The position numbers and the translations under genes are program-made. A model generated the notes under the pieces. It did not search any database. It was not told the origin of the DNA and saw only the letters and a list, made by a program, of their open reading frames with translations. From Chara braunii (lineage: Eukaryota > Streptophyta > Charophyceae > Charales > Characeae): a DNA stretch of 23,792 bases. The first letter of the stretch is position 1. Each line of letters begins with the position of its first letter. The DNA is taken from assembly GCA_003427395.1 (NCBI GenBank), contig BFEA01000012.1, positions 5,869,670-5,893,461 of the forward strand, given 5' to 3'. Of the stretch, positions 1 through 9,753 are shown piece after piece.

Positions 1-12
1 CTCTCTCTCTCT
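1..12. repeat. (CT)n microsatellite at window edge
   Basis: Six CT units open the window. The repeat is cut by the window edge, so its full length is unknown. Confidence 0.9.
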
Positions 13-439
13 GGGGATGAACACACCGCGTCAGGCCACCATTCTACATTCTAGTGTCAGCACCTTCCCCACTGCCTCCCCTCCCTGCTGCAGTGTCACA
101 ACGACTGGTCTCCACTTCCTTAACACTCCTAAAAAGAAATAGCGGTCCCCGCGTAACACCCCCGCCAGGCTCAGAAAAAAATCACGGTCACATGGAACCG
201 TGCGGCGCGGGCGCACTGTCCCGGGGCGGTTGATAAGCGCCGTTTCGTTTTTCTTTGAGCAAGGGCAATTGGGTGGGGTGGGCCACACCATGTTAGGGTT
301 CCTTTTGCTTTGTCGCGTCGCGTTGTTTCGTTCTGTTGTTTTCCTTTTCTTTTGTTGAGCGCTGGGTGGGCGTGGTGCAACTGTTCGAATGCAAGTTCAT
401 AGCGCAACCCATCCCACAAGCAGACAAATACATGACAGG
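13..439. other. No recognisable gene
   Basis: I see no domain, convincing splice structure or RNA gene in this stretch. Open frames on both strands are short, and none gives a protein I recognise. Confidence 0.5.
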
Positions 440-789
440 GCCTCGCTCCACTATTGGTGCTGTATCTTTCCATGTTCTAGCGGAAGATTCATTCTCATTT
501 TTCACGTGTTTGTTTTCCTTTTTCTGCATGCGCTGTTTTCATTCTGCTTGCTGTATCTTTGCATACACGCACAAATGACAAAAGACATGGCCGTGCATCT
601 TTCCATTTTCCAGTGAAAGATTCATTCTCATTTTGCACATGTTGTTTTCCTGCTTCTCCTTGCCTCACAAGACCGGACTATGGGCTTCACTACACTGCTC
701 ACCGCATGTGCAAAATGAGAATGAATCTTCTGCTAGAACATGGAAAGATGCACCTCCATGATGCCTGTGGTGAGTAGTGGAGCAGAGGC
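440..789. repeat. Foldback repeat (inverted arms plus an extra internal direct copy)
   Basis: A unit of about 55 bp containing AGATTCATTCTCATTTT occurs at 457-514, again in direct orientation at 592-652, and inverted at 702-756 (AAAATGAGAATGAATCTT). The outer arms extend the symmetry: GCCTCGCTCCACTA at 440-453 is matched by the reverse complement of TAGTGGAGCAGAGGC at 775-789. The structure could be a foldback-type non-autonomous transposon or a locally rearranged repeat. I found no clear flanking target duplication. Confidence 0.7.
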
Positions 790-1236
790 GCTTTTTGGTG
801 GACCGAGGCAGAAAGTCTTAGGTTGCTGCTACTACTCACCATCCCCTTCAGGGGTGCACCGACTGAGCCAGTCCAGTTTTTCTCCTTTTTTGGGGGTTGG
901 GGGGATGGCTGGGGGCCGTGTCTGTGCTTTCTCTCCCGCGCCCCCCCCCTCCTTTTCGTGGTGGGAGTGTGCCTCTAAGTACCGTTCCAATCCACAAAGT
1001 ACGGGCCTCCCCGGAGCAGGATATGCAGGAGGAGGACACAGCACAGGAGAGGGGGGCAAATGCACGAGCACGGCAGAGAGAAGATGGCAGACAGCTCCAA
1101 GGAACAAGGGGGAGGAGGAGGAGCAGGTCTCCACCACGCGTGGAGCCGTGGTGGGCATCGTCTTGTATAATATAAAGAAAGGAAGTAGTTCCCAGGTCAA
1201 CACGATCTGTTTATGGTCAGTTAATCGTGTGCACAG
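790..1236. other. GC/purine-rich stretch without supported gene
   Basis: Long frames run through on both strands, but their translations are low-complexity (Pro/Gly/Ser/Glu-rich) and look like composition artefacts. A 5' exon of the candidate gene that follows could lie here, but I cannot place it. Confidence 0.4.
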
Positions 1237-2142
1237 TTCAGCCACCTCTCAACTTGCTGATGCATGTCGATTATGTATACCATTCAAAATAACATTCAGG
1301 TATCATGAACCTACGCTAACTTGTTGAAATGAAGAGGAACAGTCATACAGCTCATTCCTTTCCTCCTCCTCGTCCTGCCATTCAGAGTACCAGCTAGGTA
1401 CCACATCGTCATTTTGAGGTACCAGAGCCAGAAGATTGGTAAGTGCATGCAGTCTGCAAAATCTCCTAAATGCCTTCTTCCTCTCCCCCTCTTTCGCTTC
1501 CACCATTACCTTCGTCCCCTCCTACTCTGATCTTTTACCTCCTTCCATTTCTCTCGCCTGCTCATCCTCCTCACCAGATGTGCACACAACCATACAAAGC
1601 TCTGTAGTTCAGGTGGCTTGAAACTCTTGGTTGGCACTTGGCAATCTCTCACATGTTTCAATTCCCGTCCCTTGCCCCGCCACATACAGCCATCCGCAAC
1701 CAATGTCCTCTTAGGAATTCCCGAATGTGATCAGATGAAGCATGCAAGTTTACAACTTCGCACACTTGCAATAACGTTGTCCTTATCAACTAATGACCCC
1801 CGTTTGGACGGCCAGAAGTTTGACAACAAACATTATTTCCCTCACAGCCCCTCCTTCGCACGCCTGGTTGGAACACACCATGATAATTGCCCCACAGAAC
1901 AGAACAGTCGAGGTCCAATCCCTGCCCTTCTCAAACTCAACAGCGGGGTAGTCAAAATGACAGTTGGGCAAGGGGTTCCCCTATGTCATGTGATCAATGC
2001 AGGATCAATGCAGGATTTTGAGTTGCATACTGCAGGCAGACCTCAGCACGCAGATTCCCCCCTTGCCCGCTGTCCAACAAGGAACAAACTCGTCCCACGC
2101 ACCCCAAGCGCTTACCCAGAATCAAGCACAGGTATCCGGTAA
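1237..2142 (+). CDS. Candidate spliced protein-coding gene, unknown product (partial)
   Basis: Four exons can be read with matching phases. Exon 1237-1299 ends before CAG|GTATCA with two bases of a codon left over. Exon 1386-1438 lies between a long pyrimidine tract ending CATTCAG and a perfect GTAAGT donor. Exon 1578-1612 lies between a CT-rich tract ending CACCAG and a GTGGCT donor. The last block starts at 1690 after CCACATACAG and is open for 150 codons to a TAA at 2140-2142. Introns are 86, 139 and 77 bp. The joined frame has no stop; it includes residues FKITF, then YHIVILRYQSQKI, then VHTTIQSSVVQ, then a long tail beginning PSATNVLLGIPE. The 5' end of the first exon and the start codon are not placed. 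I recognise no domain. Each phase match has roughly a one-in-three chance of being accidental, and splice sites were chosen by eye, so this stays tentative. Confidence 0.35.
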
Positions 2143-2375
2143 TGCATATGCAGATTCTCATCAACCTCCCAACTCCCAGAATGGAAGTATTGAAACATCA
2201 GCAAGACGCAGGACTCATTAGGTGACACCCCTGCCAGAAAACATAAAAAAGGAAACAGCTATGTGTAAGCTAAAGCCTGATATAGAAGGTGACAAGAATT
2301 GCCCTCTCTCTCTCTGCAAAGGCCTCGATTCACGCCTGCTTGATTACACACTTCAGCATGCATGGATCTTTCTTT

Positions 2376-2377
<2 letters not shown>

Positions 2378-2421
<44 letters not shown>
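2378..2421 (-). repeat. 44-bp T run, possible poly(A) tail of a minus-strand retrocopy
   Basis: An uninterrupted run of 44 T. On the minus strand it would be the poly(A) tail of an element whose body lies above 2421. About 65 bp in, the sequence GGGGAGCATCAC (2484-2495) resembles the GGGGAGCATCAG found at the same relative place in the LINE 3' ends elsewhere in this window. It may therefore be the 3' end of a related, more diverged LINE. Confidence 0.5.
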
Positions 2422-2480
2422 CCGAAAACGCCCCCACCAGTGTTAGTGGTGCTGATAAGAGAAGATACCACTAGCACCTG

Positions 2481-2826
2481 GGGTGGGGAGCATCACCTGC
2501 TGGAAAGCGGGTCCAGCGTCCCTTATACAGACTGAGTTTGAAATACATCAGAAAGAAGTTATGGAGTGCTCCTGCCAGAATTGATTGCCCTGGAGTCCAG
2601 GGGATTGACTGAGCAGGATATTGGAAGGAAGGGGGAACCTCTTCACCTTGTGTCCGGCACAGGATACACAGTTAAACGCTAGTTCCTCCCTCCCCCTGAG
2701 CAGCTACCTATCATGACGTAGAACTGCCAATCGAACTCCATTTATTGGTGGGGAGCAGTACCTGCTGTCAGAGATAGAGATTTTCTCCTCCAGACCTTCT
2801 ATCATGACGTAGAACTGCCTATTGAA
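2481..2826. repeat. Two interspersed short direct repeats
   Basis: CTATCATGACGTAGAACTGC occurs at 2708-2727 and again at about 2799-2818. GGTGGGGAGCA followed by ACCTGCTG occurs near 2480-2500 and near 2747-2767. The pairs suggest a decayed tandem or nested repeat. No RNA polymerase III promoter pair or tRNA-like fold was found. Confidence 0.5.
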
Positions 2827-3299
2827 GATCCCTAAACAGCTAAGCTCCGTACCACTGTAGATCTACAATGGAGAGTCCATGGGGTGGAAAGAGGTCAGGA
2901 AAATCAGGAGGAGGCGCAGAGGAACCGCCTCATCAACCTTGGTCCAATCACATGCATCTTAACACAATACAAGGTCAGATTCACACGATGCGAGCAGAGC
3001 TGGAAATCACTTGCAAAATCGAAGTTATATACAGCGGTTTACTCTCTCTCTCTCTCTCTCACTAGTACACTTAACTCACGACTCTTTTCCTCGTGCACTG
3101 GTGGCACAGTAATGCAGCAGTGCTTCAGCGACATACAACGAGTCAAAAGTTTTGACCCTTGCTGCATTGTTTCTTTTATAGGGGCTGCAGTCCAAAATTG
3201 GACTTTGATGTTGGCCCCTTCAGCCCTAGCCGTGACACATTCAGGCTGCCGTTGGACTTCCCTTGGACTGAGCTGCGACTGACCGGGGGATGACACGTG
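2827..3299. other. Intergenic stretch with (CT)n tract
   Basis: Apart from a CT microsatellite at about 3041-3061, I see no gene or element with support. It ends where homology to the LINE reverse transcriptase begins. Confidence 0.4.
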
Positions 3300-6200
3300 A
3301 GAGATACCGACTGACGCTACTAACCTTCACAAATTTGGACAGGCCTTTAACAGACTCAACCAAGTGTGTGATTGCAAAGAACTTCTACAAAGAACTTTAT
3401 CGATCTAAAACACCAACAACCACCCCGACCAATATCCGAGTGGCCAAATCCAAAATGCCGCAATACCTAGACAGGACAATATCTAACGAGCAAGCAAACA
3501 AACTGGATAAACCGCTATCCATGGAAGAGCTACAGTTTGCGGTCCAGATCATGAACAATAATAAGACCCTAGACATTGACGGACTGACAAAGGAATTTCG
3601 GGAGAAATTTTGGCCCCTACTGGGCCTGGACCTTATGAGTTTCTACAAGGACAGCTGGGAGGGTATGGGCAAAATCCTCAGCACCAGTGTTGTGACACTT
3701 CTGTACAAGAAGGGTGATCGGGAAGACATAAAAAACTACAGACCAATATCCCTTCTCACACTCCCTTATAAAATAGTGGCCAAAGCCCTAGCCTTCCGCA
3801 TATTGGACGTGACAGACAAATGCTTCCGCATAGATCAGTCGGGTTTTATACCAGGCAGGTATATCTTGGACAATGTAATGACCCTCAACGAGGCTTCCAA
3901 GAAAGTGATGGAGAAGAGAATCAGCACAGCGATCCTTTTCTTCGATTTCGAAAAGGCCTACGATCAGGTAAATTGGGAGTTCCTCGATGCGTGTATGGAA
4001 AGAATGGGGGTAGGTCCCAACTTCAGGAAACGGGTGCGAGTCCGTTATAATAATGCCTCCGGATGCGTCCAGATCAACGGTTTGTTGTCTGAAGGCTACC
4101 CAATCTCCAGGTCAAGGCGATCCGTTAGCACCGCCTATCTTTCTATTTGTCATGGAAGCCATAGCTTCGTTCCTCCATAAAGACCCATCCATCCAAGGAC
4201 TGCCTGAAATGAATGTTGGCTCCTCACACCACTTCATATTTCCCACAGTAATCATGTTCGCAGATGATCTAGCAATGTTGATACAAGCTTCCAACTCATC
4301 CATGGCAGCCTTAGTCATAGCAATGGCAGCCTTCAAACTGGCATCAGAAATGAAGATAAATTGGGTAAAGACGGTAGGGTGGTGGTTATCCAACGAACCC
4401 ACCCCACAACTTCAAGGACCAGAGGATCATATTTCTTGGGAGATACCGGAGCAACCAACGAGATATTTGGGGATCCAAGTGACAAAGGACNGCCCANCTC
4501 CCCAGATGGCACANAATCTCCTAGCCGGTCAAATCAACAAAATTGGGAAGTGGAGTCAAGCATTTACATCACTGTTGGGTAGGGCACTTACCATTAACAC
4601 CTCCGTATTCTCAATGATGTGGTACATGGCCTCCATTTGGACAATACCAGACCAGACCATCAAAGATCTAAACAAGAAAGCCAGACCCTACTTATGGTCA
4701 GGAAACCCCAACAAAGAAAATTACATTCCAAAGATAGCTTGGCACTATGTCACAAGGAAACCAACACAGGGAGGACTAGGCATTATTGACCCCAAACAAG
4801 AAACGAAAGCCCTGCAAATTAAGTGGGTTATCAAGCTTCTGACTGGACAATCACTACCGTGGAACAAACTAGCATAAGATAGCATCAGGAATTTGGCCCC
4901 AACGGAATCCCCCACTAACATGTCCGTACTGTTTTGGGTCAATAACAAAGACTGGATTCCAAAAACAGGGAGGAGAAAACATGGGACTCACGCTCCCCCA
5001 ATTCACAACCAGACACCTATCCCCTATTGGACAACCCTTATACGTATCTGGAGAGAGATCATGCCCAAGAAACGAAACAAACCCAGGTCCAAAGAGGAAG
5101 TGCTCAAACTGCCTCTCTTTGGAAACCCCAGGATCAGAGACGAGGGTGACCACCCGTGGACACTCTCCCGCAGAGGCAACATATGGCTGTCATGGATCAA
5201 ACACGGTGTCTGGAGAGTAAGTGACATCTGAAACAGGGAAAGGAAGGACTGGTTGGACGAAAATGAGCTTAAAACTCGACTGAAAGGCTGCCACCGCAGA
5301 GGTGAGAGCCTACAAAAGATTATACAGAGCATTCCGGGGGGCTGGGATGAGCTACTAAAGGAGGATTTTACGTGGAAAACCGGTGAGTGGAGGGTCCTAA
5401 TCCAGGACACCTCCCCTGAAAGGGCCTACAGGTTTTCCCATCGGATATCAGGTCCAGGTCCACGAGACGTCTTCACATCCTTCCCGATCCTGACGACCAA
5501 GCCAGATAAACCGTACATTCAGAATATCAACCCTGAAAGAGTAGTGCTGGATGCATTTACACTCCGTAAAATAAGAACATTGGGCCTCTGGCCAAAACAG
5601 ATATTTCAAATAGGGACAGCAATTCAAGACCTTGAGTTTGATCCCTCCGAATGGGCATGGCCCCCCGACCGAAATAGAACGACCAAATCACCAATCCCAA
5701 TATATGATTATACAGTTAAGCTGGGCTATAAGATGCTGTTAAAGACAAAGGACCCAGACCCAACAATCAAAGGAAGATGGAGCAAATTAATCGGTTCGGA
5801 GGCAGATCAGATAGCAAAAATTCCATGGAAGAAATATAAAACGATAAGACCTATAAAAACCAGAAGTATGCAGTGGCTCATAACATACGCTGCCCTACCG
5901 GTTAACCAGTGGCTACATGTTAGAAGAAGAAAGAATGATCCGACCAGCTCTGATATCTGTGCAGTCTGCTCAGATCAAGAACAGGAAGATGTGATACATT
6001 GCCTAATTAACTGTAAAGAAGCCACAGAGTATTGGGCAAGGGCATTGCCTATGGGATAGTCTTTTCTCGGCTCCCCTCCCAGAGCACCCCCTTCAACTGC
6101 TCCTCTACACTAATCTACCCCCTAACTTTGGCCAATCAGAGAAAATCTGGTTCGGGCTGGTGCGCAAGGCCACGCTATGGGCCATATGGAAGGAAAGATG

Positions 6201-6423
6201 CAGCAGAACACTGGACGGCACGAAGAACCCACGGGAGAAAGTGTGGGCAGCAACCAAAAAGATGATTGAAGCGAAAATTCTGTGTCATTGGAGAAAGGTT
6301 ATACTCTGGGTACAGAACAGTCCAGAGACAGAACAGGTGACACGTGCCAAATTCAAGCGGCTCTGGTTGGTAGGTGACAAAGTGGCATGGCTAAATGGGC
6401 ACGTTTTAAGATGGAAAGAGTGA
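3300..6423 (+). pseudogene. LINE ORF2 remnant: reverse transcriptase plus RT zinc-binding tail
   Basis: In an intact element this protein copies the element RNA at a nicked target. RT motifs seen in order: YRPISLL (near 3745), SGFIPGRYILDN (near 3840), the catalytic FDFEKAYD (near 3945), QGDPLAP (near 4115) and the catalytic FADD (4258-4269). The C-terminal zinc-binding motif is near 5958-6015 (CAVC, then H, C and C). Frames change near 4105, just after 6050 and again near 6150. In-frame stops lie at 4875-4877 and 5229-5231. The catalytic Asp residues remain, so loss of function comes from the frame breaks and the missing 5' end. Homologous blocks occur in LINE copy 2. Confidence 0.85.
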
Positions 6424-6571
6424 CACAATTTGGTCAAGTCTGTATTCCAGCAGAATACCCAGGTACATGAGGAACCAGTGCCGATCTGGGCCTAGAAGAG
6501 CATCCAAGATACACGCGCGATAGACGGCAGCCGATGTTTCACGCGGAACAGATGGAAAAAGATTAATCTTG

Positions 6572-6676
6572 TTTAGGGCTTAGGGTTTAGGGGTGCGGGT
6601 TTGGACAGAAACAAGACAAGCAGGGGTGAGAATGCTAGGGATTTCACGAGCCTCATATGTGGGGGGTAGGGTTTAG
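6572..6676 (+). repeat. Telomere-like TTTAGGG motifs in LINE 3' UTR
   Basis: Three consecutive heptamers (TTTAGGG, CTTAGGG, TTTAGGG) run from 6572 to 6592, and GTAGGGTTTAG follows at 6666-6676. TTTAGGG is the common plant-type telomere unit. The motifs start about 150 bp after the ORF2 stop and lie inside the LINE 3' UTR. LINE copy 2 has comparable motifs in its own 3' UTR. Confidence 0.7.
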
Positions 6677-6805
6677 ACAGAACTGGCAGCAGTTGCAGCG
6701 TCTCCGACCTTTCTTGCTATTCATGTTTTATTTGACAGGCTCTTATAGTAGTCCCGAGAGGAAAGGTGGAAGTAGGGCAAGCTGACAGTCAATCCTCCAC
6801 GATGT

Positions 6806-6956
6806 TGGAGTAATCAATGCTGATCAGGGTTCCTTCGGGCAGACGGAAGGAAGCGTGAGGGTGTTCTATGATGTAATTATTTTTCCTGACTTGGTGGTGG
6901 AATAGGAACCGGACTGATGCTCCCCAGAATGGAAATGGAGCCAGGGCCATAAGGAC
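6806..6956 (+). repeat. Conserved 3'-terminal module of the LINE family
   Basis: This segment shares blocks such as AGTAATCAATGCTG and GACTGATGCTCCCCAGAATG with the minus strand of 21041-21193. In both places it lies downstream of a LINE ORF in the same orientation and runs directly into an A-rich tail. It is probably the 3' signal recognised by the LINE reverse transcriptase. A third copy lies at 20165-20270. Confidence 0.75.
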
Positions 6957-6996
6957 CTGTTTAAAAAAATAAAGAAGAAAGAAAAAAAAGAAGAAG

Positions 6997-7461
6997 TTAG
7001 TTGTGACGGACTTTGCTAACAACTAACAGGCTGCTGCAGATAGAGTAGTAAATATTCTTGGCTGCTTTGCAATCTGTGTCAGACTACTCAAAAGTAGGAA
7101 TAGAATTGTTTGTAAGAATCTGAAATTATCTGCTGTTACCGCTTGGCTACTTTCTGACAAAGCTGGACCGAACATTTATTTTATTTTATTTTAATCGGTT
7201 GGGTGCCATACTGTGGTAGGTCCCGGTGAGGACATTAGTGCAGATCGCATGCCACATGTAGCTCATGAGCGGAGAGGATAGCGAGGTTGAAGGTCTAGAC
7301 CAGGGAGATAGGATACTTACCCGTAGACTTGCACTCTTTAGAGGAAAGGAGACTGCGGAGGGAAGCTAGGAAGAGGGGCATATTGCAGAGGGCTAGGGCA
7401 GCAGCAGCCGACACTGAGAGCAGCCGCAGCTGCGGGAGCTAGAGCCACAGCACAGGCAGCC
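6997..7461. other. Stretch between LINE tail and gypsy gag; no 5' LTR seen
   Basis: A short perfect inverted repeat (GTTAGTTGT at 6996-7004, ACAACTAAC at 7019-7027) borders the LINE tail, and an ATTTT-rich tract lies near 7172-7193. The last 200 bp are purine/GC-rich and probably belong to the gypsy leader. I find no resemblance to the LTR at 12897-13870 and no primer-binding site, so the 5' LTR appears to be missing. Confidence 0.45.
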
Positions 7462-9090
7462 ATGGCTACCGTCTCTGCTATGTCACAATCCTCATCTCAG
7501 GCCACTTCGTCAGGTGCAAGTTCGGGTATGTCAGGGTGCTGGCGTGCAGGTCAGCCAGCAGCAACCCATGACAGATGAGGATTACGAGATTGCAGAAGCA
7601 AACACACTCCACACAGAGCTACAGCGCCAGTTGCAGGAAGTAGAAGAAAGGAGAGAGAGGGCTAGAATTAGAAAAGCTAGGCTAGGGGCAAGGATGCAGC
7701 AGCTAAGAGGTTATAGATGAGTCAACTCTTGACCTTGTTGTCAGGTGTCTTCGGAACTCTTTTTTTTGAGTGTTGCCGAAGCACAGGCGGTGCAGCAGGA
7801 ATTGTTCGCCGAGCTAGTAGCTGGCCAGAACCAGATTCTGGCTGCGGTACGGGCGCCTTGACCACCGGTGAGGCCACCGGAACTTTCTGTAGCTCGCCCT
7901 ATGGTTGCAGGTCCTTCGTTGACGCTGCCGCCAGTGGGACCATCTTTTGTCCCACAGTTTAGCATTCCCCCACCAGACAGTTTAGCAACAGGCAGTAGTG
8001 GGCAGTTTCCAGTATCTTCTTCACTTCCCCATCCAGCAGCTGCCGCTACAGGGCAGCCGCACGTACAGCAGCATTTGCAACAGTTACCGCCGCAGCAGCA
8101 AGTGTTGCTGCAGCAGCCTGTTCCACCGGTTTCCCAACCGATGCAGCAGGCACAGGGTGCTATGCAGCCCATGCAGTGGACACCCAAGATACCCTTACCG
8201 TCCTAAACCCTTCTTTGGTGACAAGAAGAAGGAAGAGGACTTGGATACCTGGTGAGGACTGTGCCTACATATGTGAGGCACAAGCTCACGAGGACCGAGG
8301 AAGAGGTTATTGTCGCTGCATCCTTCCTTGAAGGATCTGCGGCCAGATGGTTGGACGGAGTAGTGCAGCAGCAAGGATACGGTCAAAACTTCGATGGCTG
8401 GGCGCATGCCCGAACATTGGAGGAGTTCGTACGGATGGTCTACAGCAGGTGGCATGACCTTCAAGGGGCTCAGAAGGCCACCGACTTGCTAGCCAATCTA
8501 GGATCGACGAGATGCTGGACAGTTCGCGAGGTGACAAATGTCATAGAGCGACTGATCGTTGTGTCTGGCGTGGGGTACAATCTGCAAATACTCCTCACAA
8601 CTTATTTGCGATATCTGCCTACAAATGTCAAAAGTAAGTTGGTCGATGAGGCCTCCATATATGTGCATAACTTTGCCTCATTCAACAAGAAAGCCCTAGA
8701 CATAGAGGCTTAAGCTTGGAAATGCCCATCAGGGACCGGTTGATGGAAGAAAGAAGAAACTTCCTCAGGATCGGTGGAAGAAGGGCAATCTCATGTTCAT
8801 TGACCATGATGGTCAAGCGACTAGGATTGACGACTTCTTTGACCTTGGGGAGGAGACAAAGTTAGATGGGAGTGGGGAGACTTTAGATGGTGGTGTAGCC
8901 GCGCCCAATAGAGAAAAGGTTAAGGGGGCCGGGAAACAGAAGGCAGGCCCGCCCAAGGGTCAAAGTGACCAAGGACCACACATATGGGTGAGGCTTGGTC
9001 TGGAGTACGAGGTGTGGCGATACCATGTTGCGTGAAGCACTTGCCTCAATTGTGGCCAGTATAGGCACCAATGAGCAAGGGCAAGAGGAA
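7462..9090 (+). pseudogene. gypsy gag remnant
   Basis: The frame opens at an ATG (7462, residues MATVSAMSQSSSQ), then shifts. A coiled-coil-like Glu/Arg-rich block follows (7560-7705), then a Pro/Gln-rich linker (7868-8200), then the capsid-like core with AASFLEGSAARWLDG (near 8310) and EEFVRMVYSRW (near 8420). A zinc-knuckle remnant CLNCGQYRH lies at 9042-9068; the usual Gly before the His is Arg, and a stop follows directly. The protein would form the particle that packages the element RNA. At least four frame breaks are visible. Confidence 0.75.
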
Positions 9091-9390
9091 GCGGGTAGCT
9101 GGGAAGGTCGCGTCCTCGAGTGTGATGGTTGGATCTTCCAACTCTGGTGGTGCTTCTGCGAGCACTTCCCAAGCAAACACCTCGGGGCAGTAGGAGTGTT
9201 AGCTGCTCTTACTCGTGTTGAAGTGGTTGGTTTAACTTCTCCATTTCAGACGATGACCAAGGCTATTGACCCCATGATCGCCCCGCAGACAGATCCAGAC
9301 CAATTGATGCTCTGTTCCATGGATGTGTCAGAGTCCTTACAGAAGTTAGAGAGTGAGTGGTTAGAGAAATACCCTAGATACTCCTGAGCG

Positions 9391-9753
9391 ATGTTGAACA
9401 AAGGTCCAAAGGGTGAACATTTCGTGGTAGAAGTCAATGTAGATGACCGAAAGCTTGGCGCCTTCGCAAACATAGGTTCCACGCGGAACTTCATCACCTG
9501 TGCTTGTGTGGATAGGCTGCGCTTAAAGGACCAAGTGCAGCGGCTTAGTAGATCCGTAACATCTACCTTAGCCAACAAGCACTCCATGATAGTGAAGGAC
9601 TATGTCAAGGACGTAGTCTTTGCCTTCTCCTATGGAGAAATGGAATTGAGACACAAGATCTCGTTCTTGGTGAGCGACGAGCTGCCATTTGACATGTTGC
9701 TAGGCATGTACTACCTCGAGGTTGCTAAGCCTCAGTTCGATTGGGATAGGTGA
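9391..9753 (+). pseudogene. gypsy aspartic protease remnant
   Basis: A retropepsin-type domain of about 115 residues without internal stops. The active-site triplet, normally DTG or DSG, reads N-I-G in ANIGSTRNFI (near 9466), so the catalytic Asp is replaced by Asn. The C-terminal hydrophobic block DMLLGMYYLE (near 9690) matches the usual ILG-type motif. In an intact element it processes Gag-Pol. Confidence 0.8.

Larger units (their letters stand above)
3300..6996 (+). mobile_element. LINE copy 1 (L1-like non-LTR retrotransposon), 5'-truncated
   Basis: The copy begins just upstream of the RT domain, so the first ORF and the apurinic endonuclease domain are missing, as expected from 5' truncation during target-primed reverse transcription. 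After the ORF2 remnant come a 3' UTR (6424-6956) and an A-rich tract (6963-6996). The last 150 bp of the UTR recur at the matching position of LINE copy 2, which fixes the 3' end. Three ambiguous bases (N at 4491, 4497 and 4514) lie in the coding part. No target-site duplication was found by eye. Confidence 0.85.

Noticed and set aside
740-1327. 195-codon plus-strand frame and the overlapping 137-codon minus-strand frame
   Set aside because: Both are low-complexity, compositional frames without domains. Only the last 60 bases of the plus frame are used, as a candidate exon.
2422-2900. SINE with RNA polymerase III boxes upstream of the T44 run
   Set aside because: Box B-like sequence was found only in the wrong order relative to any box A-like sequence, and no tRNA-like fold was seen.
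6791-6958. Terminal exon of a minus-strand gene (pyrimidine tract plus AAACAG, then a 55-codon frame containing FWGASVRF)
   Set aside because: The same segment recurs downstream of the second LINE in the LINE's orientation. The apparent splice acceptor is the complement of the A-rich LINE tail, so a LINE 3' end explains it better.
6996-7027. Hairpin GTTAGTTGT/ACAACTAAC as a MITE or terminator
   Set aside because: Only nine paired bases with a short spacer and no target duplication. It could be chance at the edge of the LINE tail.
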